Assembly: GCA_036267155.1 (NCBI GenBank)
Contig: DATAWP010000082.1
Span: 1-64,000 of the forward strand
Source: PALSA-1353 sp036267155
GTDB lineage: Bacteria; Planctomycetota; Phycisphaerae; Tepidisphaerales; Tepidisphaeraceae
Length of the DNA stretch: 64,000 nt
Direction of reading: 5' to 3'
Shown here: positions 25,596 through 35,058 of the stretch, in pieces
Layout of the letters: each line of letters starts with the position of its first letter
Numbering within the stretch: position 1 is the stretch's first letter
Made by a program: the position numbers and the translations under genes
The notes under the pieces: model-generated
What the model saw: only the letters and a program-made list of their open reading frames with translations
Told to the model about the DNA's origin: nothing
Database searches by the model: none

Positions 25596-27017
25596 ATGAA
25601 AAGAATCAATCGACTGATCGGATGGGTTGCGATTTTGCTGTCGCTATCGAGCGCGGCGGCGATGGGGGACGACGCGGCGACGATTCGGCATATGTGCGAA
25701 CTCGTCAAGCCATCGCTGGTTGCCGTCAAATATACCTGGGCCAGCGAACTGGGCTCGCAGGAATTGTCGGCAGCGGGAGTGATCATCAACGGCGACGGGT
25801 TGGTGGTGATCCCCATCGGCATTGTGACGCCGGCGATCGTGCCGGACGATCAGATGCACCGATTCAAGATCGTCGTGCCCAGCGAGACCGGAGACGATAC
25901 GGAGGTTGATGCGACGCTGCAGGGCCGCGACGAGCGGTCGAGTCTGGCGTTCGTCCGGGCGGATTCGCCGCAGAAATGGAAGGCGATTCAATTCGTGGAT
26001 GCGTCGCCGCAAATTGGCGATCCGCTCTATTCCGTGGGAATTTTGCCCAAGGGAGCGGGGTATAAAGCGCTGGTGACGACGGCGTTCATGTCCACGCGCT
26101 TGCGCGGGCCGGTTCCGCAGATGCTGGTGGGTGGCCAATTGGCGGGAGTGGGGGCGATCGTGCTGAACGCCAAGGGGCAGGCGATCGGATACGTCCACGC
26201 GCGCAGCCTGGCGGAGTCTTTGCTGGACAATCCTGAAAATCCGGACGATCTCCCGATGGTGAATGCCGCGCCGCGGTTGTTCATACCGGCAAGTGATTTT
26301 CTACCGAGCATTCAAAACCCGCCGTCGCCGGACAAGCCAATCGTGCTTCCATGGATTGGCTGCGAGATGAAAGGTCTGGAGAAGGAAGATGCGGAATATT
26401 TCGGATTGGAAAACGTGCCGGCGGTGCAGGTGGGCGACGTGGTGCCGGATTCGCCCGCGTCCAAGGCCGGGCTGAATAAGCTGGATGTGATTACGCAGAT
26501 CAACGGCAAGCCGATCGAGCGGGGTGATTTGCCGGACGAGTTGCCGGAGATCGTGACGCGGCAGATTCAGCGAATGAACGTAGGAGACAAGGTGACGTTT
26601 TCGGTGATTCGGGCCAAGGGAGACGTTCCCAAGCAGGTGGTGCTGACGCTGGAAGCGCGTCCGAAGGAGCCGCACGAGGCCAAGCGTTTTTATGCGAAAG
26701 ACCTGGGATTTGTGGCCCGCGAAGTAACGTTCGTTGACACGTATCGCCGCAAGATCAGCATGGGAACCGGCGGCGTGGTGGTGGCGCTGCTGCGTCCGCA
26801 GGCGGCGGCGCAGGCGGCCCGGCTGGAAATAAACGATCTGATCACCCAGATGAACGGCAAGGCGGTGAATAATCTCGACGAGTTCAAGAAGGATTACCTT
26901 GAGTTCCGCAAGGAACGGCCGAACGATCCCGTCGTGCTGGAAGTGACGGAATTGGACGGCCAGCAGCGGACGATCAACATCGAGCCGCCCCAGACGGATG
27001 TGCAGCCGGGGATGTGA
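25596..27017 (+). CDS. HtrA-like pseudoprotease with two PDZ domains
   Basis: 473 residues with a signal peptide (LIGWVAILLSLSSAAAM). The N-terminal region follows the HtrA fold. However, where the His motif should be it reads VVIPIGIVTPAI, and where GNSGGP should be it reads GGQLAGVGAIVLN, so His and Ser are gone. An Asp-containing DERSSLAFVRAD remains. Two PDZ domains are intact (VVPDSPASKAGLNKLDVITQ and LRPQAAAQAARLEINDLITQ). It has a ribosome site, taggag, and lies 7 bp after the active HtrA gene. It is probably a substrate adaptor or regulator of that protease. That role is inference. Confidence 0.8.
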   Translation: MKRINRLIGWVAILLSLSSAAAMGDDAATIRHMCELVKPSLVAVKYTWASELGSQELSAAGVIINGDGLVVIPIGIVTPAIVPDDQMHRFKIVVPSETGDDTEVDATLQGRDERSSLAFVRADSPQKWKAIQFVDASPQIGDPLYSVGILPKGAGYKALVTTAFMSTRLRGPVPQMLVGGQLAGVGAIVLNAKGQAIGYVHARSLAESLLDNPENPDDLPMVNAAPRLFIPASDFLPSIQNPPSPDKPIVLPWIGCEMKGLEKEDAEYFGLENVPAVQVGDVVPDSPASKAGLNKLDVITQINGKPIERGDLPDELPEIVTRQIQRMNVGDKVTFSVIRAKGDVPKQVVLTLEARPKEPHEAKRFYAKDLGFVAREVTFVDTYRRKISMGTGGVVVALLRPQAAAQAARLEINDLITQMNGKAVNNLDEFKKDYLEFRKERPNDPVVLEVTELDGQQRTINIEPPQTDVQPGM

Positions 27018-27155
27018 AAAGAAAATCCGAAATCAGAAATCTGACTGACGAATCACGCCCCAAACCAGAAATTCAAAGCAAGGCCGGTTCGTCATTGAGC
27101 CATTCGGATTTGATGATTTGATCCGTCATTCGGATTTCTGGTTTCGGATTTCTCA
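27018..27155. repeat. diverged TTCGAA-type inverted-repeat element without cargo
   Basis: aatccgaaatcagaaatctg and its partner at 27118-27150 (read on the other strand: aaatccgaa, ccagaaatccgaatgacg) form the arms. The core around 27085-27100 resembles the core of the element at 14880. It fills the gap between the pseudoprotease gene and the DUF3299 gene. Confidence 0.6.
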
Positions 27156-27692
27156 TCAATCCCGCTTCACTTTTTCCACGTCAATCCGGTACACGCTCTG
27201 CACGTGTCCTTCGCCGGAGCGAACGCCGACGTGGAGCGTGCCGATCACGTCGACGAGATCGCTGGAATATTCGACGATGCGACCGGGGAGAACCGTCGCC
27301 TGAATGAAGTGCTGCACCTTCGGAGGGCCGTTGAAGCAGCAATTCGTGATGGAATAAACGAGCGTGAAATTGTGGATTTTGCCGTTGGCGACGTAGGGCT
27401 CGTACATCTGGCCGGTCAGGAGAACACGCTTTCCGTTGAGCTGGCGATATCGCTGGGGGATGTCATCGTTCGTACCGGCATCCTGGTCCATTTCGAAGCC
27501 GCTCATGGCCTGCAGATCGACCTTGAGCAGGTCGCCCTGGCGCGTGATTCCGCCGGTGATGAGGTTCCACGTATAGACATAGGTCGGATAAGCGAAGAGA
27601 AAAACCGCGGTGGCGACGAGCATAAGGCCGCGCCAGGTGACCCGGCGCCACCACGGTTTCTTCCAGCGATTTTGAGCCAGCGTGCGTGTCAT
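27156..27692 (-). CDS. DUF3299-type membrane-anchored protein
   Basis: 178 residues. One N-terminal membrane helix (GLMLVATAVFLFAYPTYVYT) precedes a beta domain with the signature seen in DUF3299: RVLLTGQMYEPY, then FTLVYSITNCCFNGPPKVQH with the double cysteine, and IVEYSSDLVDVIGTLHV. The function is unknown. Related proteins lie next to FtsX-type ABC permeases in other planctomycetes. Its ATG overlaps the permease stop by 1 nt (tgatg), indicating translational coupling. Confidence 0.75.
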   Translation of the reverse strand: MTRTLAQNRWKKPWWRRVTWRGLMLVATAVFLFAYPTYVYTWNLITGGITRQGDLLKVDLQAMSGFEMDQDAGTNDDIPQRYRQLNGKRVLLTGQMYEPYVANGKIHNFTLVYSITNCCFNGPPKVQHFIQATVLPGRIVEYSSDLVDVIGTLHVGVRSGEGHVQSVYRIDVEKVKRD

Positions 27693-29134
27693 CAGGTGGC
27701 GACGAGATTGGTCGCGACCGAGGTGCGATACGCCTTCATGGCCGGGACAAGCCCGGCGATGATCGCCAGCACGATCACGGCAATCACGTACAATCCTTCA
27801 TACAGCAGTTCCGATGCGCCATAAGTAATGTTCTCGCCGAAATTATGGAGCATGTACCACGCGCCGAGCGCGTTGACGCCGTGGCCAAGCGCCACGCCCA
27901 GAATCGATCCGAACAGGGCAATGAGTCCGGCTTCGATGCAGATCAGGGTCAGGACGGTTTTTCGGGTCGCGCCCAAAGCTCGCAGGATGGCGATTTCCTT
28001 CAGCCGGGCCGAGACGGAATTGTAGATGCTGACCAGGATGCCCACGGCGGCGACGATCGTCACCAGCGAGCAGATCAGCAACAACAGCATTCGCGTCGGG
28101 CTCAAGAACGTGTTGAAGAAATCCCGCATGACGGAGGCGGGATTGACGGCCATGACGTCGGTGCTGTTGTTCAGGTCGTATGCCAACGCCTGTTGGGTCA
28201 CGCCGCCGCGGGATTGGACCAGAATGGCTGAGACGGCCCAAATTTCGGGGGACAGTTTGAGCTTGATGGTGCCGTCCTTGGTATTGAAATCGTAGTTGCT
28301 GAAATGCTCGATGCCGTTGGCGTCGGGTAGATGGGGATGATCCGAGTCGGCGTCCGGATCAATGGTATCGGGGGCTTGGCCTTCGCGCAGCTTGGCCTGG
28401 GCGACCAGGCCGGCCCCGTGCTCGGCAATGGTGTAAAAGCTGCGAAGGGGAATGAAGACGCACCGATCGATGGCCGTGTGCGTCGGGGCAAGGACGCCGA
28501 CGACCGTCCAATGCTGCATGTGGATATCCGGCGGCCTGCCCGGCACCGCCAGGCCATGCGTGGCCTGGAAGTCGGAACCGATGGTCTTACCTGTCAGCCG
28601 GGGAATATCGCTTCCGACGATCGATTCAAATTTGTTGAAGGCAAAGACGTGCCCCTCGGCCATGTGCAGCTTCTCTCCCGGCCGATAGTCCATGACATCA
28701 TCGGGCGGCAACGGATTGCCATGGTCGTCGTATCCAAAAAAACTCGGGTTCATACCGACGATCCGGTACAGCCCGTTGAGCGTATCGCCGACGACCATCG
28801 GCTCGGCGATCTTCACGTACTTGTAATAGTTATCGGGAAGCACCGGCACGCCCGCCGGCGGCTTGAGCAGACTGATATATTCTGAGTATGGAATGTTGCC
28901 GGGGCTGACATCCAGATGGTAGATGGTGTTCAACACCAGTTGCAGCTTCGAGCCTTTCTTTCCGATGATGCAGTCGTAACCGTAGTCGTTCTGGCCGAAG
29001 AGCGATTCGCTCTCGCGGCCGAGGACCATAATCGCGACAGCAAGGCCGACGCCGAGCATGACCGAAAGCGTTGTGAGCCAGGTGGACAACGCCCGCTGGC
29101 GCATTTGTTTGAAGACGAGTTGAAAGTAATTCAT
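27692..29134 (-). CDS. FtsX/MacB-type ABC transporter permease
   Basis: About 480 residues from the ATG at 29134. One membrane helix is at the N-terminus (LSTWLTTLSVMLGVGLAVAIMV). A large extracytoplasmic domain (~residues 45-330) follows. Three C-terminal helices come next (LLLLICSLVTIVAAVGILVS; VLTLICIEAGLIALFGSILG; GLYVIAVIVLAIIAGLVPAM), with the cytoplasmic EIAILRALGATRKTV segment. These permeases work with a LolD-type ATPase to move lipoproteins or hydrophobic molecules, or to signal across the membrane. It lies 11 bp after the ATPase gene. Confidence 0.88.
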   Translation of the reverse strand: MNYFQLVFKQMRQRALSTWLTTLSVMLGVGLAVAIMVLGRESESLFGQNDYGYDCIIGKKGSKLQLVLNTIYHLDVSPGNIPYSEYISLLKPPAGVPVLPDNYYKYVKIAEPMVVGDTLNGLYRIVGMNPSFFGYDDHGNPLPPDDVMDYRPGEKLHMAEGHVFAFNKFESIVGSDIPRLTGKTIGSDFQATHGLAVPGRPPDIHMQHWTVVGVLAPTHTAIDRCVFIPLRSFYTIAEHGAGLVAQAKLREGQAPDTIDPDADSDHPHLPDANGIEHFSNYDFNTKDGTIKLKLSPEIWAVSAILVQSRGGVTQQALAYDLNNSTDVMAVNPASVMRDFFNTFLSPTRMLLLLICSLVTIVAAVGILVSIYNSVSARLKEIAILRALGATRKTVLTLICIEAGLIALFGSILGVALGHGVNALGAWYMLHNFGENITYGASELLYEGLYVIAVIVLAIIAGLVPAMKAYRTSVATNLVAT

Positions 29135-29145
29135 GGTGGTTGCCC

Positions 29146-29865
29146 CTAAACTCCCACGGCGGCGCCGTGTACTTGGGTGTGATTGATCTCTGAAAGCGTG
29201 AGCACCCGCGGTAATTGGCGGGCGATGTCCAGGTCGTGACTCACCAGCAGAAGCGATGAGCCGATCTCGGAACAAAGCCTTCGGATCAGTTCCAGAACCT
29301 GCTGGGCATTGGCGGTATCGAGCGCTCCGGTGGGCTCATCCGCCAATACCAGCTTCGGACGATTCGCCAAAGCACGGGCGACGGCGACGCGCTGCTGCTG
29401 GCCGACCGACAATTTTGCCGGCCGGTAATTCAGGCGATCGCCCAGCCCCACCTGCACCAGAAGATGCTCGCCCCATTTGCGGTCGTGGGCTCGGCCGGTG
29501 AAGCTCATCCCCAGCAGCACGTTTTCCAGCGCGGTGAATCCGGGCAGAAGGTGGTGTGTCTGGAAGATGTACCCAATGTTCCGACCGCGGAATTCATCGC
29601 GCTGCGGCTCGGAAAGCAACATCAAATCGACCGAGCCGTCGGCATCGGGTTTGTTCGGATCAAAACCAAACACGACGTTGCCGCTGTCGGCGACAAGAAT
29701 TCCGGCGATCATGTGCAGCAGAGTTGTCTTGCCCGAGCCGCTGGTGCCGATGAGGGCGACCTGCTCGCCGTCGGCGAGATACAGCTCGGGAATGTCGATC
29801 ACCGGAACGCTGCTGCCGTCCGGACCGACGTAGGTTTTCTTCAGCTTGTGAATAAGCAGTCCCAT
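29146..29865 (-). CDS. LolD/MacB-type ABC transporter ATP-binding protein
   Basis: 239 residues from the ATG at 29865, with aggagc upstream. Walker A is GTSGSGKTTLLHMIAG, the signature is LSVGQQQRVAVARALAN, and Walker B is LVLADEPTGALDTANAQ. The H-loop is LLVSHDLDIA. The FtsX-associated LolD/MacB type is inferred from the adjacent permease. It is the ATPase of the operon running to 27156. Confidence 0.92.
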   Translation of the reverse strand: MGLLIHKLKKTYVGPDGSSVPVIDIPELYLADGEQVALIGTSGSGKTTLLHMIAGILVADSGNVVFGFDPNKPDADGSVDLMLLSEPQRDEFRGRNIGYIFQTHHLLPGFTALENVLLGMSFTGRAHDRKWGEHLLVQVGLGDRLNYRPAKLSVGQQQRVAVARALANRPKLVLADEPTGALDTANAQQVLELIRRLCSEIGSSLLLVSHDLDIARQLPRVLTLSEINHTQVHGAAVGV

Positions 29866-29944
29866 ACAAAGCTCCTGAATGCCGCGATGCCCGGTCAAAC
29901 CGGTGCGCGGCGGTAAATAATGAATGAAAGAAACTCAGGAAGGC

Positions 29945-30295
29945 TCAAACCGCCGGAGGACCGCGGCATTGTTCGGCGGCGATGTAAATGAAGTGGAATT
30001 CGTTAGGCGATTCGATCGGCAAGGATCCGAGACGCGCCGTCGGACCCAGTGCTATCGGCGGCACTTGCTGCATCGCCACGGGAGCGTGCAGGATCGCGCA
30101 GATCACGCAGGTGGATGGATCATGAACTGGAGGCCGAACCGGCAGCCGCTTCAGCGGGGAATGCGATCCAGCGATCATCGCCGCTTCGGCGCGACTCCAC
30201 GACTGGTTGGCCTCGGCCAGATGCAGGCGCTCGAAGGGCGCCGGACCCAGGGTGAAGAATACGCCGATCAAAAAAATGGCGGGATATCGCAACAC
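29945..30295 (-). CDS. small membrane or secreted protein with C-x2-C motif, head of ABC operon
   Basis: About 117 residues from a GTG at 30295 that would place a hydrophobic signal (YPAIFLIGVFFTLGPAPF) at the N-terminus. An upstream TTG at 30448 is possible. The central HDPSTCVICAILHAPVAM carries His and two cysteines that could bind metal. The end reads IYIAAEQCRGPPAV, like DUF2946-type proteins. It lies 79 bp before the ABC ATPase on the same strand. A copper- or metal-related function is only a guess from the motif. The start is uncertain. Confidence 0.5.
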   Translation of the reverse strand: MLRYPAIFLIGVFFTLGPAPFERLHLAEANQSWSRAEAAMIAGSHSPLKRLPVRPPVHDPSTCVICAILHAPVAMQQVPPIALGPTARLGSLPIESPNEFHFIYIAAEQCRGPPAV

Positions 30296-30483
30296 GGACA
30301 AGGTATTTTCTGCCTGTTTTGGCGCGTGGTCAAGTTGGAGCGTGGAGGGAGCGGACTGAGCGTTTGGCCACGCATTTAGTCCGTTGTCACAAAACGGGTC
30401 CGAAAATAGGATTGAGTTCGTCAGAAATCTTCTGAACGCTTGAGGCAAGGACGCGGCTAATGGCTTGTGTCCTTGTTTGTTAA

Positions 30484-33036
30484 ATGAGCCTCGTTAAGTA
30501 CCGTAAAAAGCGGAACTTCAGTCAAACCCCCGAGCCACTCGGCCGGGCCGACCGGAAGACCGGCCCGGCGCTGCGCTACGCTGTCCAGAAGCACGATGCC
30601 TCTCGGCTGCATTACGATTTTCGATTGGAGTTTGACGGAGTATTGAAGAGCTGGGCGGTGCCGAAGGGCCCATCGCTTGACCCAGGGCGAAAGGTGCTGG
30701 CGGTGCAGGTGGAGGATCACCCGCTCGATTACGGAGGCTTCGAAGGCGTGATTCCCAAGGGACAGTACGGCGGCGGGACCGTGCTTCTGTGGGACGAGGG
30801 GACTTGGCGGCCGCTGCATGATCCGGCCCAGGGGCTTAAAGACGGGAAGCTACATTTTGTTCTGAATGGGAAGAAGCTGCACGGCGAATGGAGCCTGGTG
30901 CGTATGGGCGGAAAAGCGGGCGACGGCGGGAAGAACTGGCTGTTGATGAAGTTGAAGGACAAATATGCCCAGACCCGCGGCGACATCCTTGTTGATGCGC
31001 CTCAGAGCGTGAAGACAGCCCGATCACTCAAGCAGATCGGCGGCGCCCGCGATGACGTCTGGAACGGCGGTGCGAAAAAAAACGGCCAGATTGCCGGCGC
31101 GGTCAAATCGGCGTGGCCCGGAAAACTATCCCCGCAGTTGGCAGTGCTGGCCGAGGCTCCTCCAGAAGGAGAACAGTGGCTGCACGAAATCAAATTCGAC
31201 GGATATCGCATTCTGGCACGCGTGAAATCCGGGCAGGTTCAACTCATCACGCGTAATGGAAACGATTGGACCGCCAAATTCACCGGCATTGCCAGGGTGT
31301 TGCAGCGGTTGAAGGTTGACTCCGCCATTCTCGACGGCGAAATCGTGGTGTTGGACAAACAGGGCCGAAGCGATTTTCAGGCGCTTCAGTCAATGCTCAA
31401 ACATGAAACCCAGGCCCATCCGGTCTACTTCGCGTTCGATCTGATCTACTGCAACGGGTTTGATCTTCGGGGAATACCGCTCATCGATCGCAAAAAGCAA
31501 TTGGAGGATCTTCTGCGGAAAAGCGGGCTCGAGCCGCACATCAACTATAGCGCCCACGTGCTGGGCAACGGAAGTGCGATGATAAAAAAAGCGTGCGGCA
31601 TGGCGCTGGAAGGCGTGGTTTCCAAACGAAGCGATGCGCCGTATGTCTCGCGCCGTGATAAGACCTGGCTGAAGAGCAAGTGCAGCCAACGGCAGGAATT
31701 TGTGGTCATCGGCTACACCGAGCCGCGGGGAGCGCGCAGCGGATTCGGTTCGCTGTTGCTGGGATACCACGGAGCGAACAAGGAACTAATCTACGCCGGC
31801 CGGGTCGGCGCGGGATTCGATGAGCGAATGCTGATCCAAACGCTGGAGCAGCTTCGCAAGCTGAAGCAGAATGAGCCGCCGACCGCTTCGCCGCCGCCGG
31901 CGCGGGAGCGGCACAACGCCCATTGGGTGAAGCCAACGCTGGTGGCCGAGGTGAGATTCACCGGCTGGACGCGCGGCGGGTTGCTGCGGCATCCCGTCTT
32001 CGTTGCGTTTCGTTCTGATAAACCGGCGTCGCAAATCGTGCGCGAGTTGCCGGTGAAAGCGGAAAAGGTGCAGCTTATGCATGCCCCCAGTCGCCGCAAA
32101 ATAACGCCGGGCCGTCGCCAGCAGGCAGGCCCTCATTCGAAAGCGGGCAACCAGTCAATCGCCGGCGTGATCCTGAGTCATCCCGATAAGATTTTTTATT
32201 CTGACGCCGGCATCACCAAGCATGATCTGGCACAATATTATTCCGACGTTCAGCGGTGGATGCTGCCTCATGTGATTGATCGGCCGCTGGCCCTGGCGCG
32301 ATGCCCGGCGGGAGTTTCGTCCAAATGCTTCTTCCAGCGAAACTGGTCAAGCACTCTGCCGCCGGCCGTGGGCAAGGTGAATGTCGGCGAAGGAAAGACG
32401 AGGGATTTTCAAATCACGGTTCGGGATCTGGCCGGAATTATTTCATTGGTCCAGATCGGCGTGTTGGAGATTCACACGTGGAATTGCCGGAATGAAAACG
32501 TGGACCGGCCGGATCAGCTTGTCTTTGATCTCGATCCGGGCCCGGACGTTCCGTGGAGGCGCGTCGTGGAAGGCGCCGTTGTGCTCAATCGGACGCTGAC
32601 TTCGCTAGGCCTGGCCACTTTCCTAAAGACCTCGGGCGGCAAAGGATTGCACGTGACCGTGCCCATCCAGCCAAACGTCGAGTGGGATTCCGCCAAGCAA
32701 TTCTGCAAGACGATTGCCGAATCGCTGGCGCAGAAATCCGATCTATTCGTTGCAAACATGCGTAAGGACCTGCGCGGCGGGAAGATTTACATCGATTACA
32801 ACCGCAACGGCCGCAGTGCCACGGCTGTTGCACCTTATTCAACCCGCGCGCGCCCCGGCGCCGCGATTGCCATGCCGATCTCATGGGAGGAGCTCGGGAA
32901 ACTGAAGACGGCCGATCATTTCACGGTGGAAACGGCGAGCCGATATCTGGATCGGCGGCAGTTGGATCCGTGGCGGGATTTCCAGCGATCGCGCGTCGAT
33001 CTTCGCAAGCTCGTCGCCCGAAAATCCGCCGCGTGA
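30484..33036 (+). CDS. ligD: ATP-dependent DNA ligase D (NHEJ), PE-LIG-POL order
   Basis: 850 residues, three domains. The 3'-phosphoesterase covers residues ~30-165 (HDASRLHYDFRLEFDG; VQVEDHPLDYGGFEGVIPKG). The ATP-dependent ligase covers ~210-520, with the adenylated Lys237 in EIKFDGYRI, DGEIVVLD, and EGVVSKRSDAPY. The primase-polymerase covers ~550-850 (LSHPDKIFYSDAGITKHDLA; LVFDLDPGPDVPW; TSGGKGLHVTVPI). It repairs double-strand breaks with Ku, whose gene follows after 11 bp. A weak ribosome site precedes the ATG. All catalytic motifs look intact. Confidence 0.95.
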   Translation: MSLVKYRKKRNFSQTPEPLGRADRKTGPALRYAVQKHDASRLHYDFRLEFDGVLKSWAVPKGPSLDPGRKVLAVQVEDHPLDYGGFEGVIPKGQYGGGTVLLWDEGTWRPLHDPAQGLKDGKLHFVLNGKKLHGEWSLVRMGGKAGDGGKNWLLMKLKDKYAQTRGDILVDAPQSVKTARSLKQIGGARDDVWNGGAKKNGQIAGAVKSAWPGKLSPQLAVLAEAPPEGEQWLHEIKFDGYRILARVKSGQVQLITRNGNDWTAKFTGIARVLQRLKVDSAILDGEIVVLDKQGRSDFQALQSMLKHETQAHPVYFAFDLIYCNGFDLRGIPLIDRKKQLEDLLRKSGLEPHINYSAHVLGNGSAMIKKACGMALEGVVSKRSDAPYVSRRDKTWLKSKCSQRQEFVVIGYTEPRGARSGFGSLLLGYHGANKELIYAGRVGAGFDERMLIQTLEQLRKLKQNEPPTASPPPARERHNAHWVKPTLVAEVRFTGWTRGGLLRHPVFVAFRSDKPASQIVRELPVKAEKVQLMHAPSRRKITPGRRQQAGPHSKAGNQSIAGVILSHPDKIFYSDAGITKHDLAQYYSDVQRWMLPHVIDRPLALARCPAGVSSKCFFQRNWSSTLPPAVGKVNVGEGKTRDFQITVRDLAGIISLVQIGVLEIHTWNCRNENVDRPDQLVFDLDPGPDVPWRRVVEGAVVLNRTLTSLGLATFLKTSGGKGLHVTVPIQPNVEWDSAKQFCKTIAESLAQKSDLFVANMRKDLRGGKIYIDYNRNGRSATAVAPYSTRARPGAAIAMPISWEELGKLKTADHFTVETASRYLDRRQLDPWRDFQRSRVDLRKLVARKSAA

Positions 33037-33047
33037 GGTAATCCAAC

Positions 33048-33875
33048 ATGCCCCGGCCCATCTGGCAAGGCTCGATTAATTTCGGCCTGGTGAATATCCC
33101 CGTACAACTTCAAAGCGCAGTTCGGGAAAAAACCGTGTCGTTCCATCTTCTGTCCAAGGACGGCTCCTGCCGCCTGCGGCGTAAGCTCTACTGCCCCGAA
33201 ACCGGCGAAGAATTCGACTTCAACGACACCGTTCGCGGCATCGAAGTCGGCAAAAATGAATATGCGATCATGGACGACAAAGAGCTGGCATCCCTCAAGC
33301 CCGAAAAGGGCCGATCGATCGCGATCGAGCAATTCGTCAAGCTTCAGGAGATCGACCCGATCTATCTGGACCGCCCTTATTTCGTCTTGCCCGCCGATGG
33401 AAGCGAAAAGCCGTTTAAGCTTCTGTTCGAAGCGATCAAAGAGAGCAAACAGGTCGGGCTGGCCCGCTTTGTGATGCGCGGCCGGCAGTACCTGGCCGTG
33501 CTGCGCCCGATGGCCGGGGGCCTGGTTCTGCACACGATGCACTTTGCCGACGAGGTTCTCTCGCTCGATGATGTGCTGCCGCATTCGCTGGCCCGTGTGA
33601 AAACGTCGTCAAGAGAGTTGCAAGTGGCAACCCAATTGATCGACGCGATGACGGACCCATTGGATCTGGCGAAATTCAAGGACGAGTACCGGGAACAAGT
33701 CGAACATCTGATCGAACAAAAGAAGCGCGGCAAAAAAACGGTCGCGACGGCGGACGATCACGATGACGACCCGATTCCGGCGACGATTAATCTGATGGAC
33801 GCCCTGCGGCGTTCCCTGTCGGCGAATAAATCGGGGCGGACCAACGGCCGTCATCCGCAGCGCAAAAGCGCGTAA
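33048..33875 (+). CDS. ku: Ku protein, DNA end-binding
   Basis: 275 residues, normal for bacterial Ku. The N-terminus MPRPIWQGSINFGLVNIPVQ is the family signature, followed by FHLLSKDGSCRLR, GIEVGKNEYAIMDDKEL and DPIYLDRPYFVLP. The C-terminus (residues ~245-275) is basic and probably binds DNA or LigD. Ku threads onto broken ends and recruits LigD. The spacing of 11 bp after ligD and the gaggt ribosome site argue for a two-gene operon. Confidence 0.95.
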   Translation: MPRPIWQGSINFGLVNIPVQLQSAVREKTVSFHLLSKDGSCRLRRKLYCPETGEEFDFNDTVRGIEVGKNEYAIMDDKELASLKPEKGRSIAIEQFVKLQEIDPIYLDRPYFVLPADGSEKPFKLLFEAIKESKQVGLARFVMRGRQYLAVLRPMAGGLVLHTMHFADEVLSLDDVLPHSLARVKTSSRELQVATQLIDAMTDPLDLAKFKDEYREQVEHLIEQKKRGKKTVATADDHDDDPIPATINLMDALRRSLSANKSGRTNGRHPQRKSA

Positions 33876-34029
33876 CCCGGAACGCGCAATCCCCCGGCGG
33901 GCCGGCAGCGCCGTAGTTCTATCGATTTACCGTTCTCATCCGCGCGGGGCCACGTTTCAATCGAACCGCGGCGGACGCCGGAAATATCAGGTTCCCATCT
34001 CCCCGTGATCCGGCTAAGCTCAAAAACCG

Positions 34030-35040
34030 ATGAAGGCGATGTCACTCACTCAGCCAGCGCCCATCGAAAGTTCGCCGCTGGCGCTGATCGAATTGCCCGA
34101 TCCGTCTCCCGGCCCCGGCGAAGTGCGATTGGCGGTGCGCTGCTGCGCGGTCTGCCGCACCGATCTGCATATCGTCGAAGGCGATATACATCCGCCGAGC
34201 CTGCCTATTGTTCCCGGTCATCAAATCGTGGGAATCGTTGACCGCCTCGGATCGGGATGCCAGCGCCTCAAGCTGGGGATGCGCGTCGGCGCCGCGTGGC
34301 TGCGGCATACGTGCGGCAGTTGCAGGTTCTGCCGGACCGAGCGCGAGAATCTCTGCCCGTATTCGCAATACACCGGCTTCCACGCCAACGGCGGATTTGC
34401 CGAATATGCAGTTGTCCCGGAGGACTTCGCGTATGAACTGCCGTCCGCCTATGACGACATCTCGGCGTCCCCCCTGCTCTGCGCCGGCATCATCGGATAT
34501 CGCGCGTTGAAGCGATGCGATCTCCGTCCCGGCGGCAAGCTCGGCATTTTCGGATTCGGGTCATCGGCCACGATCGTTTTGCAGATTGCCCGTCATCGCG
34601 GGCATGAGGTGTATGTGATCTCACGCAGCCGGAATCATCAACAACTGGCCTCGTCCATGGGAGCAACGTGGTGCGGCTCGGACGCATCGAAATTGCCCAC
34701 CCCGCTGGACGGCGTCATCCTTTTCGCCCCGGCCGGCCCGCTCGTTCTTCCCGCCCTGTCGGCGCTCGACAGCGGCGGCACGCTTGCCCTGGCGGGGATT
34801 CACATGACCCCGATTCCGTCCCTGGATTACGATCGATATCTGTACCGTGAACGCGACATTCACCCGGTAACCGCCAACACCCGAACCGACGGCCGTGAAC
34901 TTCTGGCCGAGGCCGCGGCCGCGGGAGTTCGGGCGCACACGTCGGTCTATTCTCTGAAAGATGTCAACCGCGCCCTGCAGGACATGAAAGCCGATCGAAT
35001 GAATGGAACGGGCGTCATCGCCGTCACGACGCCAGCGTGA
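34030..35040 (+). CDS. zinc-dependent alcohol dehydrogenase
   Basis: 336 residues of the medium-chain dehydrogenase family. The catalytic zinc site is CCAVCRTDLHIVEGD with Cys in CRTD, PGHQIVG with His, and the later Glu/Cys. The structural zinc lobe is CGSCRFCRTERENLC with four cysteines. The Rossmann nucleotide motif is GIFGFGSSATIVLQIA, a variant of GxGxxG. It resembles AdhA-type alcohol dehydrogenases that oxidise primary alcohols with NAD. A start at 34039 (MSLTQ) is an alternative. It stands alone and converges with the FAD oxidoreductase. Confidence 0.9.
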   Translation: MKAMSLTQPAPIESSPLALIELPDPSPGPGEVRLAVRCCAVCRTDLHIVEGDIHPPSLPIVPGHQIVGIVDRLGSGCQRLKLGMRVGAAWLRHTCGSCRFCRTERENLCPYSQYTGFHANGGFAEYAVVPEDFAYELPSAYDDISASPLLCAGIIGYRALKRCDLRPGGKLGIFGFGSSATIVLQIARHRGHEVYVISRSRNHQQLASSMGATWCGSDASKLPTPLDGVILFAPAGPLVLPALSALDSGGTLALAGIHMTPIPSLDYDRYLYRERDIHPVTANTRTDGRELLAEAAAAGVRAHTSVYSLKDVNRALQDMKADRMNGTGVIAVTTPA

Positions 35041-35058
35041 ATGCCGATCCAGAATCAT

